DNA of 64,000 bases. It comes from CALDSL01 sp039810245. Its GTDB lineage: Bacteria > Chloroflexota > Anaerolineae > Anaerolineales > Anaerolineaceae. Within the stretch, counting starts at the first letter, position 1; each line of letters begins with the position of its first letter. Location of the stretch: positions 1-64,000 of the forward strand of contig JBDHWQ010000012.1 in assembly GCA_039810245.1 (NCBI GenBank), read 5' to 3'. Made by a program: the position numbers and the translations under genes. The notes under the pieces were generated by a model. It had not been told where the DNA came from and ran no database searches. It saw nothing but the letters and a program-made list of their open reading frames with translations. Below, piece after piece: positions 55,127 through 64,000 of this stretch.

Positions 55127-56182
55127 ATGAACATCTACCTGGCAATCCTGTGTGGGATGCTGGTCACGCTGCTGACTGGCTGGCTGGGCATCCGCATTGC
55201 CAAGCGCATCAACCTGATCGACGTTCCGGGCACCGCCCCGCATAAAAAGCACAGCCGCCCCACCCCACTGGCTGGTGGAATTATCCTGATGCTTTCGATG
55301 CTCACGCTGCTGCCGTCGTTTGGGCTGGCCACCCTGCGGCCATTCCTAGGCGTGCTGGTTGGCGCGGTGGTCATTTTTGCCTTTGGCATGGTGGACGATC
55401 TAAAGATCATGCGCCCGCTGCCGAAGCTCTCCGGGCAGATCATTGGCGGCATGATCCTGATCCTGACCGGAACGTATATCCGTATTTTTGAAAATCCATC
55501 CTTTCCGTACAGCGGGAGCGGCTGGCTATTCCAGGGTCTTGATATCCTGCTGACCATGTTCTGGGTGATCGGCATCACCAATGCCTTCAACCTGATCGAC
55601 AGCATGGATGGGCTGTGCGTGGGCGTCAGTGGGTTAAGCTTCGGGTTCTTCACCCTCGGCGCGCTAACCTCCGGGCAGGGAAACCTGGCGTTGTTCAGCG
55701 CGCTGCTGCTGGGCGTGTGCCTGGTGATCCTGTTCCTTAACACCAAGCCCTCGCACGTCTTCCTGGGCGATTCCGGCGCGCAGACCTTCGGCTTCCTGAT
55801 CGCATCCACAGCGATCCTGTTCAACCCGCTGGAAAAATTGCAGCTTTCCTCCTGGTTCTTACCAGTCCTGATCACTTCGGTACCGATTTTTGATACCACG
55901 CTGGTATTTTTCTCGCGCCTGCGCCGCGGCCGGCCTTTCTACCAATCCGGCTGCGATCACACCTATCACCGCCTGGTGGCGCTGGGGATGGAATCAACCC
56001 ATGCGGTGCTGGTGATGGTGCTGACGGCTCTGTTTGTCGATTGCCTAGCCTTCGTGGCGCTGGAGCTGCCGGCGCTGCCGGCCAACCTGATCTTCGCGGG
56101 CTGCCTGCTGGGCTACGCGGTGATCTTCTTCGTACTGGATTCGCCGCGCCTGACGGAGCGCCTGCTTTCCCCCCAACCATGA
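55127..56182 (+). CDS. Polyprenyl-phosphate HexNAc-1-phosphate transferase (WecA/MraY family)
   Basis: The 351-residue membrane protein has about eleven helices and the family motifs: PHKKHSRPTPLAGG, GMVDDLK (catalytic Asp pair), NAFNLIDSMDGL, HVFLGDSGAQTFGF and the final DHTYHRL. These enzymes start glycan synthesis by attaching HexNAc-1-phosphate to undecaprenyl phosphate. The context with glycosyltransferases and exporters argues for WecA/TagO-like rather than MraY function. AAGGAAGAGG precedes the ATG. Confidence 0.93.
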   Translation: MNIYLAILCGMLVTLLTGWLGIRIAKRINLIDVPGTAPHKKHSRPTPLAGGIILMLSMLTLLPSFGLATLRPFLGVLVGAVVIFAFGMVDDLKIMRPLPKLSGQIIGGMILILTGTYIRIFENPSFPYSGSGWLFQGLDILLTMFWVIGITNAFNLIDSMDGLCVGVSGLSFGFFTLGALTSGQGNLALFSALLLGVCLVILFLNTKPSHVFLGDSGAQTFGFLIASTAILFNPLEKLQLSSWFLPVLITSVPIFDTTLVFFSRLRRGRPFYQSGCDHTYHRLVALGMESTHAVLVMVLTALFVDCLAFVALELPALPANLIFAGCLLGYAVIFFVLDSPRLTERLLSPQP

Positions 56183-58755
56183 GCGCCGACCGTCCTGTTT
56201 CCAGAGTAACGGCGCGCAAGTTGAGCGGTTTCTGGGCGTTCAGCGCCCTGGTGGCGCTGGTCTGCACCGGTTGGCTGCTCTCGATTCCCACCGAGCGCTA
56301 TGCAGGCATGCCCTTTGGCCTTTCACCCATCCGCCTGAGCCTGGTGCTCGCATTGCTGGGAGCTGTTGGCATATCCATGCTGCTGGCAGCGCTGGCGCAC
56401 CGCCCGGGTGCGCGGTTGAGCGCGTGGGTGGAACGCGCGCGGCTCCCGCTGGCCCTCATTAGCCTTACGCTGGCTATACCGTCTCTCTGGCTGGCGCTGC
56501 TACCGGCCAGCCAGGTGGGCGGGTATGCCACCACGCTGATCCGCGCGCGGCCGATCCTGTCCTACCTGGCCGCGGTTAGTGGCGTGGCATCGCTGGCGCT
56601 CGCCGCCTGGCGCTATGGCTGGCAGCCACGCGGCCCGGGTACAGCATTACGCGGTTCGGGTGGCATGTTACGCGTGGCCGGTGGCTTGCTGCTGGTGGGT
56701 ATGGCGCTGCTGGCATTCATGTTCCTCAGCGGGTATGGTGTCGCTCCCGACACGCAAGGCTGGAACACCCCCAGCGTGCCGGTCAGCGCGCTGCAAATGC
56801 TGGGCGTGCTGCTGGCAATGCTCGGGTTGGGCCTGGCGTTAGGGCCGGCAGCCTGGCGCAGCGCGGAGCGCTGGACGATCGCCGATACGCTGCTGGCGAC
56901 GGGTATGTGGCTGGCCGCCGCCATTCTCTGGAACGCGGTACCCCTGCCGGCCGGATTCTTCGCCCCCGGCCCGTACCCGCCCACCAACGGATTTCAGCCT
57001 TTTTCCGACGCCGCGCGCTTCGATTATGCCGGGCAGCTCCTCTTGATGGGCGAACGTATCCTGGGCGGACGTTTTACCGATCGTCCGGTGTACATGGCCT
57101 TTCTGGCGCTGCTGCGCGCCACCGCCGGACAGTCGTACAACGCATCGATTTTGTTGCAGGTATTGGTATTCGCAATTGCACCGGCAGCCCTATACGCGCT
57201 GGGGCGCAGGCTGCATGGGCGCCCAGCCGGACTGCTGTTGGGGCTGTTGTTCGTGCTGCAGGAACGCAACACGATCGAAGCGACGCGCTGGCTGAACGTC
57301 TCGCACGCGCGCTGGATGATGACCGAATTCCCGGCAATGCTGCTGATGCTGCTGGGGCTTCTGGCATTTGTGCTGGCCTATCGCCGCCGTCCATCCTGGC
57401 CCTACCTGGCGCTGTGCGGCGGCCTGCTGGCAGCGGCCAGCATGGTGCGCGCCAATCCGCTGTTTTTCTTCCTGGGCGCATTAGCCTATTGGTTTGTTAC
57501 TCATCTGCGCGTGCCGCGCCAGGCCGTGCTGGGCTGTCTTGCGCTCCTGGCGGCGTTCGTGTTGTGCAGCGTACCCTGGATGCTGCGTACCCGCACGCAA
57601 AATAACGTTACGATTTTCTTCCTTCCCAAGCTGGAGAATGTTATCCAGGTGCGGTATGTCGAACAGGCTGCGCCCGATGAAGCCCATATGACGGCCCCAA
57701 CCGCTCTGCCCGGCAGCGCCACACCTGCCGCGACTGCCATCCCAACCCAGCCCGCTGCTGCTCCGGCCACGACAAAAAATACGCTGGCCTTGCGCGCGCA
57801 GGTGGTTATCCGCCACAGTCTGCATACAGCGCTGGCATCGGTATTCATCCTGCCGGGCGACCCGAATTTACTCACCCTTACCAACGCGCTGCATCGGTAT
57901 CCCTACACCAAAGCCGGGCTGGCTGCTCCACCAACCCGAGTGGTGGGTATGATGCTGCTCAACCTGGCGCTGATCAGCCTGGGCGTGGCAGCGGCATGGC
58001 GTGCACAGCGCTGGGCCGGGCTGGCGCCGCTAGTGTTGTTCCTGGCACTCTGCCTGTCGAACGGCGTTGCGCGTTCTTCCGGTGGGCGCTATCAGGTGGG
58101 AACAGATTGGGTGCTGCTGGCCTATTTTGCGCTCGGAGTGATCGAGGCCGGCGGCTGGCTGCTGGCCTGGTCTGGCGGGCCGCGGGCAATGCCAACTTCC
58201 CAACACGACCGCACTCCCACAGCCTGGCGCGGCGCGGTACTGGCATTCGCCGCCACCCTGGCACTGTGCGCGGCCCCACCGCTGGCCGAACTGGCCATCC
58301 CACAGCGATCGGTGCGTACGTTGGAACAGGCACTGGCCCAGCCCGAAGTTCAGGCGCTGCTGCCGGCCCCGGCAGAGCAAATTCTGCAATTGTCGCGCGC
58401 GCAGGGTACCGTGGTGCGTTACGGACGGCTGCTATACCCGCGTTTTTATTACCACGACCGCGGCGAGCCAAGCCCGCGCTCGGTCTACCGCCCGCGCCCT
58501 TACCCGCGTCTGGTATTCGAGATCATCTCGGATCAGGACAAATCCAACGGGGTACTGCCTGTTACGCAAATCCCGGATATCCCGAGCGGTGCCACGGCGA
58601 TAATGATCGGCTGCGGTATTCGCAACGATACGCAGGTGCACACGCTCATTATCCTGGACCCTGGCGAGCCTCGCGCCTATACGCGTGATCCACTGGCCCC
58701 GCTGGCCTGTCCCATCCCAGAGCCGGTATGCGATAACAACCACAACTGCCGCTGA
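56179..58755 (+). CDS. Large GT-C-like membrane protein
   Basis: The ATG overlaps the stop of the WecA-like gene, giving 858 residues. About twelve or more hydrophobic segments span residues 12-470 and 600-710, with soluble loops between and an extracytoplasmic C-terminal 170 residues. The stretch YALGRRLHGRPAGLLLGLLFVLQERNTIEA resembles the GT39/GT83 ArnT-like region. A clear acidic catalytic motif is not obvious to me, so glycosyltransferase function is likely but unproven. The coupling suggests a role in finishing or modifying the lipid-linked glycan. Confidence 0.6.
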   Translation: MSADRPVSRVTARKLSGFWAFSALVALVCTGWLLSIPTERYAGMPFGLSPIRLSLVLALLGAVGISMLLAALAHRPGARLSAWVERARLPLALISLTLAIPSLWLALLPASQVGGYATTLIRARPILSYLAAVSGVASLALAAWRYGWQPRGPGTALRGSGGMLRVAGGLLLVGMALLAFMFLSGYGVAPDTQGWNTPSVPVSALQMLGVLLAMLGLGLALGPAAWRSAERWTIADTLLATGMWLAAAILWNAVPLPAGFFAPGPYPPTNGFQPFSDAARFDYAGQLLLMGERILGGRFTDRPVYMAFLALLRATAGQSYNASILLQVLVFAIAPAALYALGRRLHGRPAGLLLGLLFVLQERNTIEATRWLNVSHARWMMTEFPAMLLMLLGLLAFVLAYRRRPSWPYLALCGGLLAAASMVRANPLFFFLGALAYWFVTHLRVPRQAVLGCLALLAAFVLCSVPWMLRTRTQNNVTIFFLPKLENVIQVRYVEQAAPDEAHMTAPTALPGSATPAATAIPTQPAAAPATTKNTLALRAQVVIRHSLHTALASVFILPGDPNLLTLTNALHRYPYTKAGLAAPPTRVVGMMLLNLALISLGVAAAWRAQRWAGLAPLVLFLALCLSNGVARSSGGRYQVGTDWVLLAYFALGVIEAGGWLLAWSGGPRAMPTSQHDRTPTAWRGAVLAFAATLALCAAPPLAELAIPQRSVRTLEQALAQPEVQALLPAPAEQILQLSRAQGTVVRYGRLLYPRFYYHDRGEPSPRSVYRPRPYPRLVFEIISDQDKSNGVLPVTQIPDIPSGATAIMIGCGIRNDTQVHTLIILDPGEPRAYTRDPLAPLACPIPEPVCDNNHNCR

Positions 58756-58788
58756 GCAGTCGCACTAATGATCCGCAAGGATTGATCC

Positions 58789-58817
58789 TTGACGGAATTT
58801 GTAATAGAATATACAAA
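58789..58817 (+). promoter_or_regulatory. Candidate promoter for the ABC exporter operon
   Basis: TTGACG (58789-58794) and TACAAA (58812-58817) are 17 bases apart in the 88-base gap before the ATPase gene. The -35 overlaps the palindrome AAGGAT-TG-ATCCTT (58777-58790), which might bind a repressor. GGAG lies upstream of the ATG at 58844. Confidence 0.45.
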
Positions 58818-58843
58818 TATTCCTTTGCATCCTGGAGAAACGT

Positions 58844-59788
58844 ATGGCCCCCATTCTGGAAGTGCGGCAGCTTGTCAAGAAGTATGGGGATTTTGAAGCT
58901 GTGAAAGGTATTTCCTTCCATATCGATCGCGGCGAGATTTTTAGCCTGCTCGGCCCAAACGGCGCCGGGAAAACCACTACCATATCCGTGCTATCGACCC
59001 TGTTTCAGCCCACTGCCGGCGATGTGCTGGTGGATGGTCATTCGGTGGTGCGCGAACCGATGGTAGTGCGCAATCGTATCGGCGTGGTACCACAGGAACT
59101 GGCACTATACGACGACCTGACCGCGCGTGAGAACCTGGTCTTCTGGGGGCAGATGTATGGGCTGAGCGGGAAAAACCTGAATGAGCGCGTTTCCCAGGTA
59201 CTTGAAGAAATCGGGCTGGCTGACCGCGCCAAAGAACGGATCAAGACTTTTTCCGGCGGCATGAAGCGCCGGGTCAACATTGGCGTGGGACTGCTGCATC
59301 GCCCGGCGCTGCTGTTCATGGACGAGCCCACGGTGGGTATTGACCCGCAGTCGCGCCGCGCCATTCTGGACTCGGTCAAGGAGCTCAACCGGCAGGGCAT
59401 GTCGGTGCTGTATACCACGCATTACATGGAAGAAGCGCAGGAGCTGTCTGACCGGGTGGGCATTATGGATCACGGCGAGTTAATCGCGATTGGCACGCAA
59501 AGCGAGCTGACGCGCCAGGTGGGCGAAAACGATGCGCTGTTACTGGAAGTGGTCGAGTGCGATGATCTGAACCGGCTGGCAGCCGCCGTGCAGCAAATCC
59601 CAGGGGTAGCGCAGGCCACCACCAGCGAAAATACGCTCACCGTGCTGGCGCCGGAAGCGGAAGACATCCTCGCCCCGGTGATCACGCAGGCCAACGCGTT
59701 GAATGTAAAGGTGCATTCGGTATCGATCCAGGAGCCCAACCTGGAAGCTGTGTTCCTGCACCTCACCGGCCGCGCGCTACGCGATTGA
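58844..59788 (+). CDS. ABC-2-type exporter ATP-binding protein (DrrA-like)
   Basis: The 314-residue ATPase has Walker A GPNGAGKTT, signature FSGGMKRRVNIGVGLLHRP and Walker B LLFMDEPTVGIDP, then a roughly 80-residue C-terminal regulatory tail typical of DrrA/NodI-like subunits. Two permease genes follow immediately, so a heterodimeric exporter of drugs, lipids or a glycan precursor is likely. The substrate is unknown. Confidence 0.93.
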   Translation: MAPILEVRQLVKKYGDFEAVKGISFHIDRGEIFSLLGPNGAGKTTTISVLSTLFQPTAGDVLVDGHSVVREPMVVRNRIGVVPQELALYDDLTARENLVFWGQMYGLSGKNLNERVSQVLEEIGLADRAKERIKTFSGGMKRRVNIGVGLLHRPALLFMDEPTVGIDPQSRRAILDSVKELNRQGMSVLYTTHYMEEAQELSDRVGIMDHGELIAIGTQSELTRQVGENDALLLEVVECDDLNRLAAAVQQIPGVAQATTSENTLTVLAPEAEDILAPVITQANALNVKVHSVSIQEPNLEAVFLHLTGRALRD

Positions 59789-59794
59789 GCCGCC

Positions 59795-61030
59795 ATGAAA
59801 AAGATCCTGCTGATCGCGTGGAAAGACCTGCGCCTTGCGTTCCGCGACCGCGCCGCGCTGGTATTGATGCTGGCCGCACCATTCTTGCTCACACTGGGGT
59901 TGGGGCTGGTTACCGGGCGCTTTTCCAGCACCTCCAACAGCGGGCTGAGCAGTATTCCGCTCATCCTTATCAACCAGGATGGCGGCGAGCTGGGGAATGC
60001 GCTGGTAGATGTTTTCCAGTCGTCTGACCTGGATACGCTGGTAGACCCGGTGGTACAAATTGACGCTACGGCCGCGCGCGCGGCGGTGGATGAGGATCAG
60101 ACCGCCGCCGTGGTGATTATCCCGGCCGGTTTCACCAACAGCATTTTCTCTGCCACTTCCACCCCAGTAGTGCCGGTTGAGGTATATTCCAACCCGGCAC
60201 GACCCACCAGTTCGGGCGTGGTTCAGGCCATTGTGGAGGGGTTTCTCAGCCAGGTAGAACTGGGGCGCATCAATGGAACCGTTACCATAAGCCAACTTCT
60301 CGAGGGTGGTTATATTCAGCCTGCAGATGCCGCCAGCCTCGGTCGCGAGATTGGGCAGGAACCGGCCGGCGTAAACGCGCCGGTCACGCTTAGCGGCCGC
60401 ACCGACGAAAACACCGCCCCGCCCTTCGACGTGCTGGCGTACATGGCCCCGGGTATGGCGCTGATGTTCCTGATGTTCACCGTCACGAACGGTGGGCGCA
60501 CCATCCTTCAGGAGCGTGTTAGCGGAACCCTACCGCGCTTGCTGGTTGACCCGGTGCGGCTGTCGCAGGCGCTGGCCGGCAAAGCGCTGGGCATCTATCT
60601 GACCGGCGTGGCGCAGATGCTGATCTTGATTGGCGGAACGGCGCTGCTGTTCGGCATCCGCTGGGGCCACACAAACGCGGTGCTGGTGCTGGTGCTGGCA
60701 GCGGTATTTGGGGCTTTAGGCTGGGGCCTGCTGCTCACAGCCCTGGCGCGCACGCAGTCGCAGGTAGCCAATATCGGTTCCGCTATGATGCTGGTATTTG
60801 GCATCCTGGGCGGCTCGTTCGTGGATATCCGCTCCTTTCCGGCCTGGATGCAAACCGCCGCGCGCATCACGCCAAATGCCTGGGCGTTGGATGGATTTCT
60901 GGCGCTCGGGTTGGGTGGCGGGATGGCTGACGTGCTGCCTTCTATCCTCGCGTTGATCATCATGGGGTTGGCACTCTTTGCCATCACCGTGTTCGTTTTC
61001 CTGCGGCGTGGCGCCTTTGGGCACCGCTAA
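59795..61030 (+). CDS. ABC-2 family exporter permease 1
   Basis: The 411-residue protein has the ABC2_membrane_3 layout: one N-terminal helix, a large extracytoplasmic loop (about 45-200), and a C-terminal bundle of five or six helices with YMAPGMALMFLMFTVTNGGRTI and ERVSGTLPRLLVDPV. It starts six bases after the ATPase gene. It is distantly similar to the next permease and probably pairs with it. Confidence 0.9.
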   Translation: MKKILLIAWKDLRLAFRDRAALVLMLAAPFLLTLGLGLVTGRFSSTSNSGLSSIPLILINQDGGELGNALVDVFQSSDLDTLVDPVVQIDATAARAAVDEDQTAAVVIIPAGFTNSIFSATSTPVVPVEVYSNPARPTSSGVVQAIVEGFLSQVELGRINGTVTISQLLEGGYIQPADAASLGREIGQEPAGVNAPVTLSGRTDENTAPPFDVLAYMAPGMALMFLMFTVTNGGRTILQERVSGTLPRLLVDPVRLSQALAGKALGIYLTGVAQMLILIGGTALLFGIRWGHTNAVLVLVLAAVFGALGWGLLLTALARTQSQVANIGSAMMLVFGILGGSFVDIRSFPAWMQTAARITPNAWALDGFLALGLGGGMADVLPSILALIIMGLALFAITVFVFLRRGAFGHR

Positions 61031-61040
61031 CGAGGCATTC

Positions 61041-62237
61041 ATGCAAAAACTGGTTGCCATGCTCTGGAAAGAAACCCGGCTGCGGTTCAGCTCTCCCGCG
61101 GAATGGTTATTCTTCCTCATCCTGCCGCTGGTATTCAGTGTCATTCTCGCGGGTGGCACTGGCGGGCAGGATGATCCGCGCATCAGCCTGCTGGTGGTTG
61201 ACCAGGCGCATTCTACCCTCTCGCGCCAGTTGGTGCAGGCGCTGGAAGATACTGGTACGCTACGACCGCAGGAGCTAGAACGCGAAGAAGCCGAGCGGGA
61301 ATTCCATGACCGCAATGCCGTAGCCCTTCTGGTACTGCCACCGGGCTTCACCAGCGAGGCAGTGCAGGCAGGCGAGCGCTTTGCGCTGGACCTGCGCCTG
61401 CTCCCCAATAATACCTCGGCGCTGGCCGTGCAGCAGGCGGTCAATACCGCCATCCAGCAGGTCAGCGGCGCGCTGCGCACAGCCGGCCGCAGCGTGCAGG
61501 CTGCCGAGCGCATTCGCCCATTTACCGATAATGCCACGCGACAGGCATATTACGACGCTGCCCTGCGAGCCGCGCAGCAGGCCTGGGATTCTGCGCCCAA
61601 CCGTCTCGTGGTGCGCCAGGCATCTACCCCCGACGAAGTGGATTACGATCCGCAAACCAATTCCTCGGCCGGTCAGCTCATTACCTGGGTGTTCATCCCG
61701 CTGCTGGGCATTTCCGGCTCTTTTGTGTACGAGCGCCAGATCGGTACGCTGCGCCGGCTACTGGTGACACCGACCAGGAAAGGGCTGTACCTTTTTGCCA
61801 CCATCCTGAGCAACGTATTGATTGCTCTGGCGCAAATGGCGCTGCTGATCGGCTTTGGCACGCTCGTCATGAATGTGCACTGGGGCAGTTCGCCTGCCGC
61901 GCTGGCGGCGCTATTGGCCGCCGCGGCGCTGGCTGCGGCCGGCATTGGCACGGCGATGGGCGCGTTTATCAAAACCGGTGGGCAGGCGAACGGCATTGCC
62001 ATCATGTCGGGCATGCTCATGGCGCTGCTGGGCGGCTGCTGGTACCCTATTGAGCTGTTCCCGCCCGCCATCCAGAACGCCAGCCGCATATTACCCACGC
62101 GCTGGGCCATGGAAGGCATACTCAACCTGGCGCTGCGTGGCCAGGGCTTCGAATCGGTGCTGCCACACATCGGCGTGCTGTTGGGTTTCGCCGTGGTGTT
62201 CTTTGCCATCGGCGTGGCGCGCTTCCGCTACGAATAA
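61041..62237 (+). CDS. ABC-2 family exporter permease 2
   Basis: The ATG at 61041 gives 398 residues, with an N-terminal helix (LFFLILPLVFSVILAGG), a soluble loop to about residue 220, and a C-terminal bundle with YERQIGTLRRLLVTPTRK and GGCWYPIELFPPAIQNASRILPTRWAMEGILNL-like end motif. It completes the ATPase/permease/permease operon. It is convergent with the wzx-like gene, whose stop is 13 bases away. Confidence 0.9.
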   Translation: MQKLVAMLWKETRLRFSSPAEWLFFLILPLVFSVILAGGTGGQDDPRISLLVVDQAHSTLSRQLVQALEDTGTLRPQELEREEAEREFHDRNAVALLVLPPGFTSEAVQAGERFALDLRLLPNNTSALAVQQAVNTAIQQVSGALRTAGRSVQAAERIRPFTDNATRQAYYDAALRAAQQAWDSAPNRLVVRQASTPDEVDYDPQTNSSAGQLITWVFIPLLGISGSFVYERQIGTLRRLLVTPTRKGLYLFATILSNVLIALAQMALLIGFGTLVMNVHWGSSPAALAALLAAAALAAAGIGTAMGAFIKTGGQANGIAIMSGMLMALLGGCWYPIELFPPAIQNASRILPTRWAMEGILNLALRGQGFESVLPHIGVLLGFAVVFFAIGVARFRYE

Positions 62238-62250
62238 ACGCGGACGCTGC

Positions 62251-63765
62251 CTATGCCGCGCGCCGCGCAACCCGAGCGCGCACTTTTTGCACCACGCCCC
62301 CAATCAATGCCAGGTCTTCCCCGTTCAGGGTGCGCGTCAACCATATCAAGGCGACGTAAATCACTCCACCCAGCACTACCAAGATGAATATATTGACTGG
62401 ACGCAGATAATAAACTGCCACTGACATGAGCAGCACCGAAAGCGTCATGCGCAGCATCGTGCTCAGGCCCAATCCGGGACCCAGTTCCGCGCGGAAAATG
62501 CGATAAAACATGATCGTTCCCACCAGCTCGGTGGCCACCGTTACCACGGAAGCCGCCAGAATCCCGTAGCGTGGGATGAGGATCAGGTTCATCACGACAT
62601 TGAAAACCCCTTCGCTGCCATACACCCAGGCGGCCTTGGATTCCTGCTTCATAGCGGTGGTAAAGTTACCGCAAATGGCGGTGTACATCAGCAGCGGGGT
62701 ATCCCAGATCAGAATGGCAAACGCCAGGATGGCTTCGGTGAACGAAGCACCGTACAGGCGCAGGATGATCTTATCTGCCAGCACCGTTCCACCCGCTGCC
62801 AGCGGCAGACCAATCAGCATAATGAAACGCACCGAACGGAAATACCAGGGGCGGATCGTCTCGGGGTCGAGTGCATACTCGCGCGCCATGGTAGGCACCA
62901 GCGCAGTCGTAAATGCGCTGGTCAGGATCAGCAGGCTGCGGGTGAGGGTATAGGCGGCGTTGTACCAGCCTACCAGCTCGTCGGAAAAATACCGTTCCAG
63001 GATGATTGTGTCGAAACGAAAAGCAAAGGTCAGCGATACCTGGATAAGCGCGAAGGGCAGCCCCAGCCGCAGCAGCGGTAGCCATTCGGCCGTGTGCAGC
63101 TTCATCTGCGGCGGGCGCATATTGTTACGGATAACGTACACGACGCAAATCGCGGTCAGCACCGGTAAGTTGACCATCGAAGCGATCACCAACCAGATAA
63201 AATCTGGCCGGAGAATCAGGAAAATGGTTGCCACGACATAAAAAATGACCTGGCCCAGTACGGTGAGCAGTGAAAGCACGTCCAGGCGTTCATACCCGCC
63301 GATGATGGCCATCAACGGGGTCAGGAATGCCTGGATAAAATACGACGAGCACAAAATCCCAATCGCCAGTAGCAGCTCGCCGCTATAGCCGCGCCACATC
63401 GCGCCTACTACGGTGATGGCAATCGCCACCACCGCCAGGATCAGGCGCAGCGCTGCCACATCCCAAAACAGCTTGAGCGATTTCTGCCGGTCGCGGGCAA
63501 TTTCCCGTCCCATGTATTGGGCGATGCCCATATCGCCGATAAAGGCAAAGATGCCCGTCCATGCCAGAACGACGGAATACTGACCAAAGCCAGCATCACC
63601 CAGGCGGTTGACGATAAAGATATTGAAAATAAACGCCAGCCCGCGTAGGGTAATCTGCGCTCCCAGGCCAAAGATGGTATTGCGCAGGATCACGCGCATG
63701 GGGCTGCGGTGCGGTTTGGGTGGGGTTAACGGCGCCTCGCCCGCGGATTGCGGCTCATTCGTCAA
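62251..63765 (-). CDS. Oligosaccharide flippase (Wzx/MATE-like)
   Basis: The 504-residue polytopic protein has twelve to fourteen helices and the Polysacc_synt pattern FGLGAQITLRGLAFIFNIFIVNRLGDAGFGQYSV near its start. The frame opens with a TTG at 63765 that overlaps the stop of the upstream gene; the ATG at residue 23 (MRVILRNTIF) is a good alternative. Wzx proteins move lipid-linked oligosaccharides across the membrane. Its presence beside a Wzm/Wzt exporter means that two glycan export routes are encoded within 22 kb. Confidence 0.9.
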   Translation of the reverse strand: MTNEPQSAGEAPLTPPKPHRSPMRVILRNTIFGLGAQITLRGLAFIFNIFIVNRLGDAGFGQYSVVLAWTGIFAFIGDMGIAQYMGREIARDRQKSLKLFWDVAALRLILAVVAIAITVVGAMWRGYSGELLLAIGILCSSYFIQAFLTPLMAIIGGYERLDVLSLLTVLGQVIFYVVATIFLILRPDFIWLVIASMVNLPVLTAICVVYVIRNNMRPPQMKLHTAEWLPLLRLGLPFALIQVSLTFAFRFDTIILERYFSDELVGWYNAAYTLTRSLLILTSAFTTALVPTMAREYALDPETIRPWYFRSVRFIMLIGLPLAAGGTVLADKIILRLYGASFTEAILAFAILIWDTPLLMYTAICGNFTTAMKQESKAAWVYGSEGVFNVVMNLILIPRYGILAASVVTVATELVGTIMFYRIFRAELGPGLGLSTMLRMTLSVLLMSVAVYYLRPVNIFILVVLGGVIYVALIWLTRTLNGEDLALIGGVVQKVRARVARRAA

Positions 63766-64000
63766 AGTAGGCCCTCATCACCATCTCATAGGTTATCAAA
63801 GGCGCGACCTTGCCCACCGTCCAGGGTTCATGTCCCGCCAGATGGCGGTCCATCAATGAGCGCACAAACGCGGGATCAAACATTCCGCGCTGTGCCGCGC
63901 TGGGCGAAAACAGGATATCTTCGGCCCATGGCCGCAGTTCATGCCGCAGATAATTCTCATAATCGGCATACAGCGTGCTGCGGCGTGGGAACAGGTTGAG
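63755..64000 (-). CDS. Asparagine-synthetase-like protein, C-terminal fragment (continues past right edge)
   Basis: Only the last 81 codons are inside the window, read from 64000 to the TGA at 63755-63757. The end contains RGMFDPAFVRSLMDRHLAGHEPWTVGKVAPLITYEMVMRAYF-like sequence (residues 38-79 of the fragment), which resembles the C-terminal helices of glutamine-dependent asparagine synthetases. Such genes are common in glycan loci, where they amidate sugars. The stop overlaps the wzx-like start. The catalytic domains are off the edge. Confidence 0.65.
   Translation of the reverse strand, partial: LNLFPRRSTLYADYENYLRHELRPWAEDILFSPSAAQRGMFDPAFVRSLMDRHLAGHEPWTVGKVAPLITYEMVMRAYFDE

Overview
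The window looks like a GC-rich chromosomal segment of a Chloroflexota bacterium, probably Anaerolineae-like. This rests on style rather than on a marker gene: lipoproteins with Ala/Pro/Thr-rich linkers behind an LAAC lipobox, many GC-rich single-strand operons with ATGA-type overlaps, Gfo/Idh/MocA and LacI sugar clusters, and YD/Rhs tips followed by lipoproteins. No rRNA or tRNA gene lies inside the window. On the minus strand the left edge is most likely the 5' leader of an rRNA operon (strong promoter at 478-505, boxA at 66-78), so the 16S gene just outside could settle the taxonomy.

Layout. 1-611: rRNA leader. 612-14768: housekeeping and mixed genes: a secreted M23 peptidase, a PP2C phosphatase with Fn3-like repeats, a cytochrome P450, RecQ, a Crp/Fnr regulator with a metal-binding HMA protein and a P1B ATPase, a lone ModB-type permease, a DUF1638 protein and a GT-C glycosyltransferase. 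14892-28702: an inositol-type cyclitol regulon. A DegT-type aminotransferase and an ABC importer each have a matching promoter with a LacI-family operator. They are followed by iolB, iolD, an iolE-like gene, the LacI regulator, iolG and a second iolG-like dehydrogenase. The importer's binding protein carries two complete binding domains in tandem.

28703-32850 is an AT-richer accessory insert on the opposite strand. It holds three copies of the 3' end of an Rhs/YD-repeat core. Two are joined to unrelated C-terminal tips, and each of these is followed at once by a small lipoprotein gene, like an array of spare polymorphic-toxin tips with candidate immunity genes. One tip has an HEFGH zinc-protease motif. 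The array separates iolG2 from iolA (33053-34525). ettA, a molybdenum hydroxylase pair and a GH4 glycosidase follow.

41992-64000 is a surface-polysaccharide locus: Wzm/Wzt ABC exporter, pyruvyl transferase, a GT2-GT4 fusion, five further GT2 and two GT4 glycosyltransferases, a WecA-like initiating transferase, a large GT-C membrane protein, an ABC-2 drug-type exporter, a Wzx-like flippase and the 3' end of an asparagine-synthetase-like gene. Base composition drops sharply inside wzt, right after its ATPase domain, and recovers after the pyruvyl transferase, suggesting that the substrate-specificity module was exchanged.

The most unusual items are the Rhs tip/lipoprotein array, the tandem-domain cyclitol-binding protein with its paired operators, and the mosaic wzt. 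No CRISPR array, transposase or tRNA was seen.
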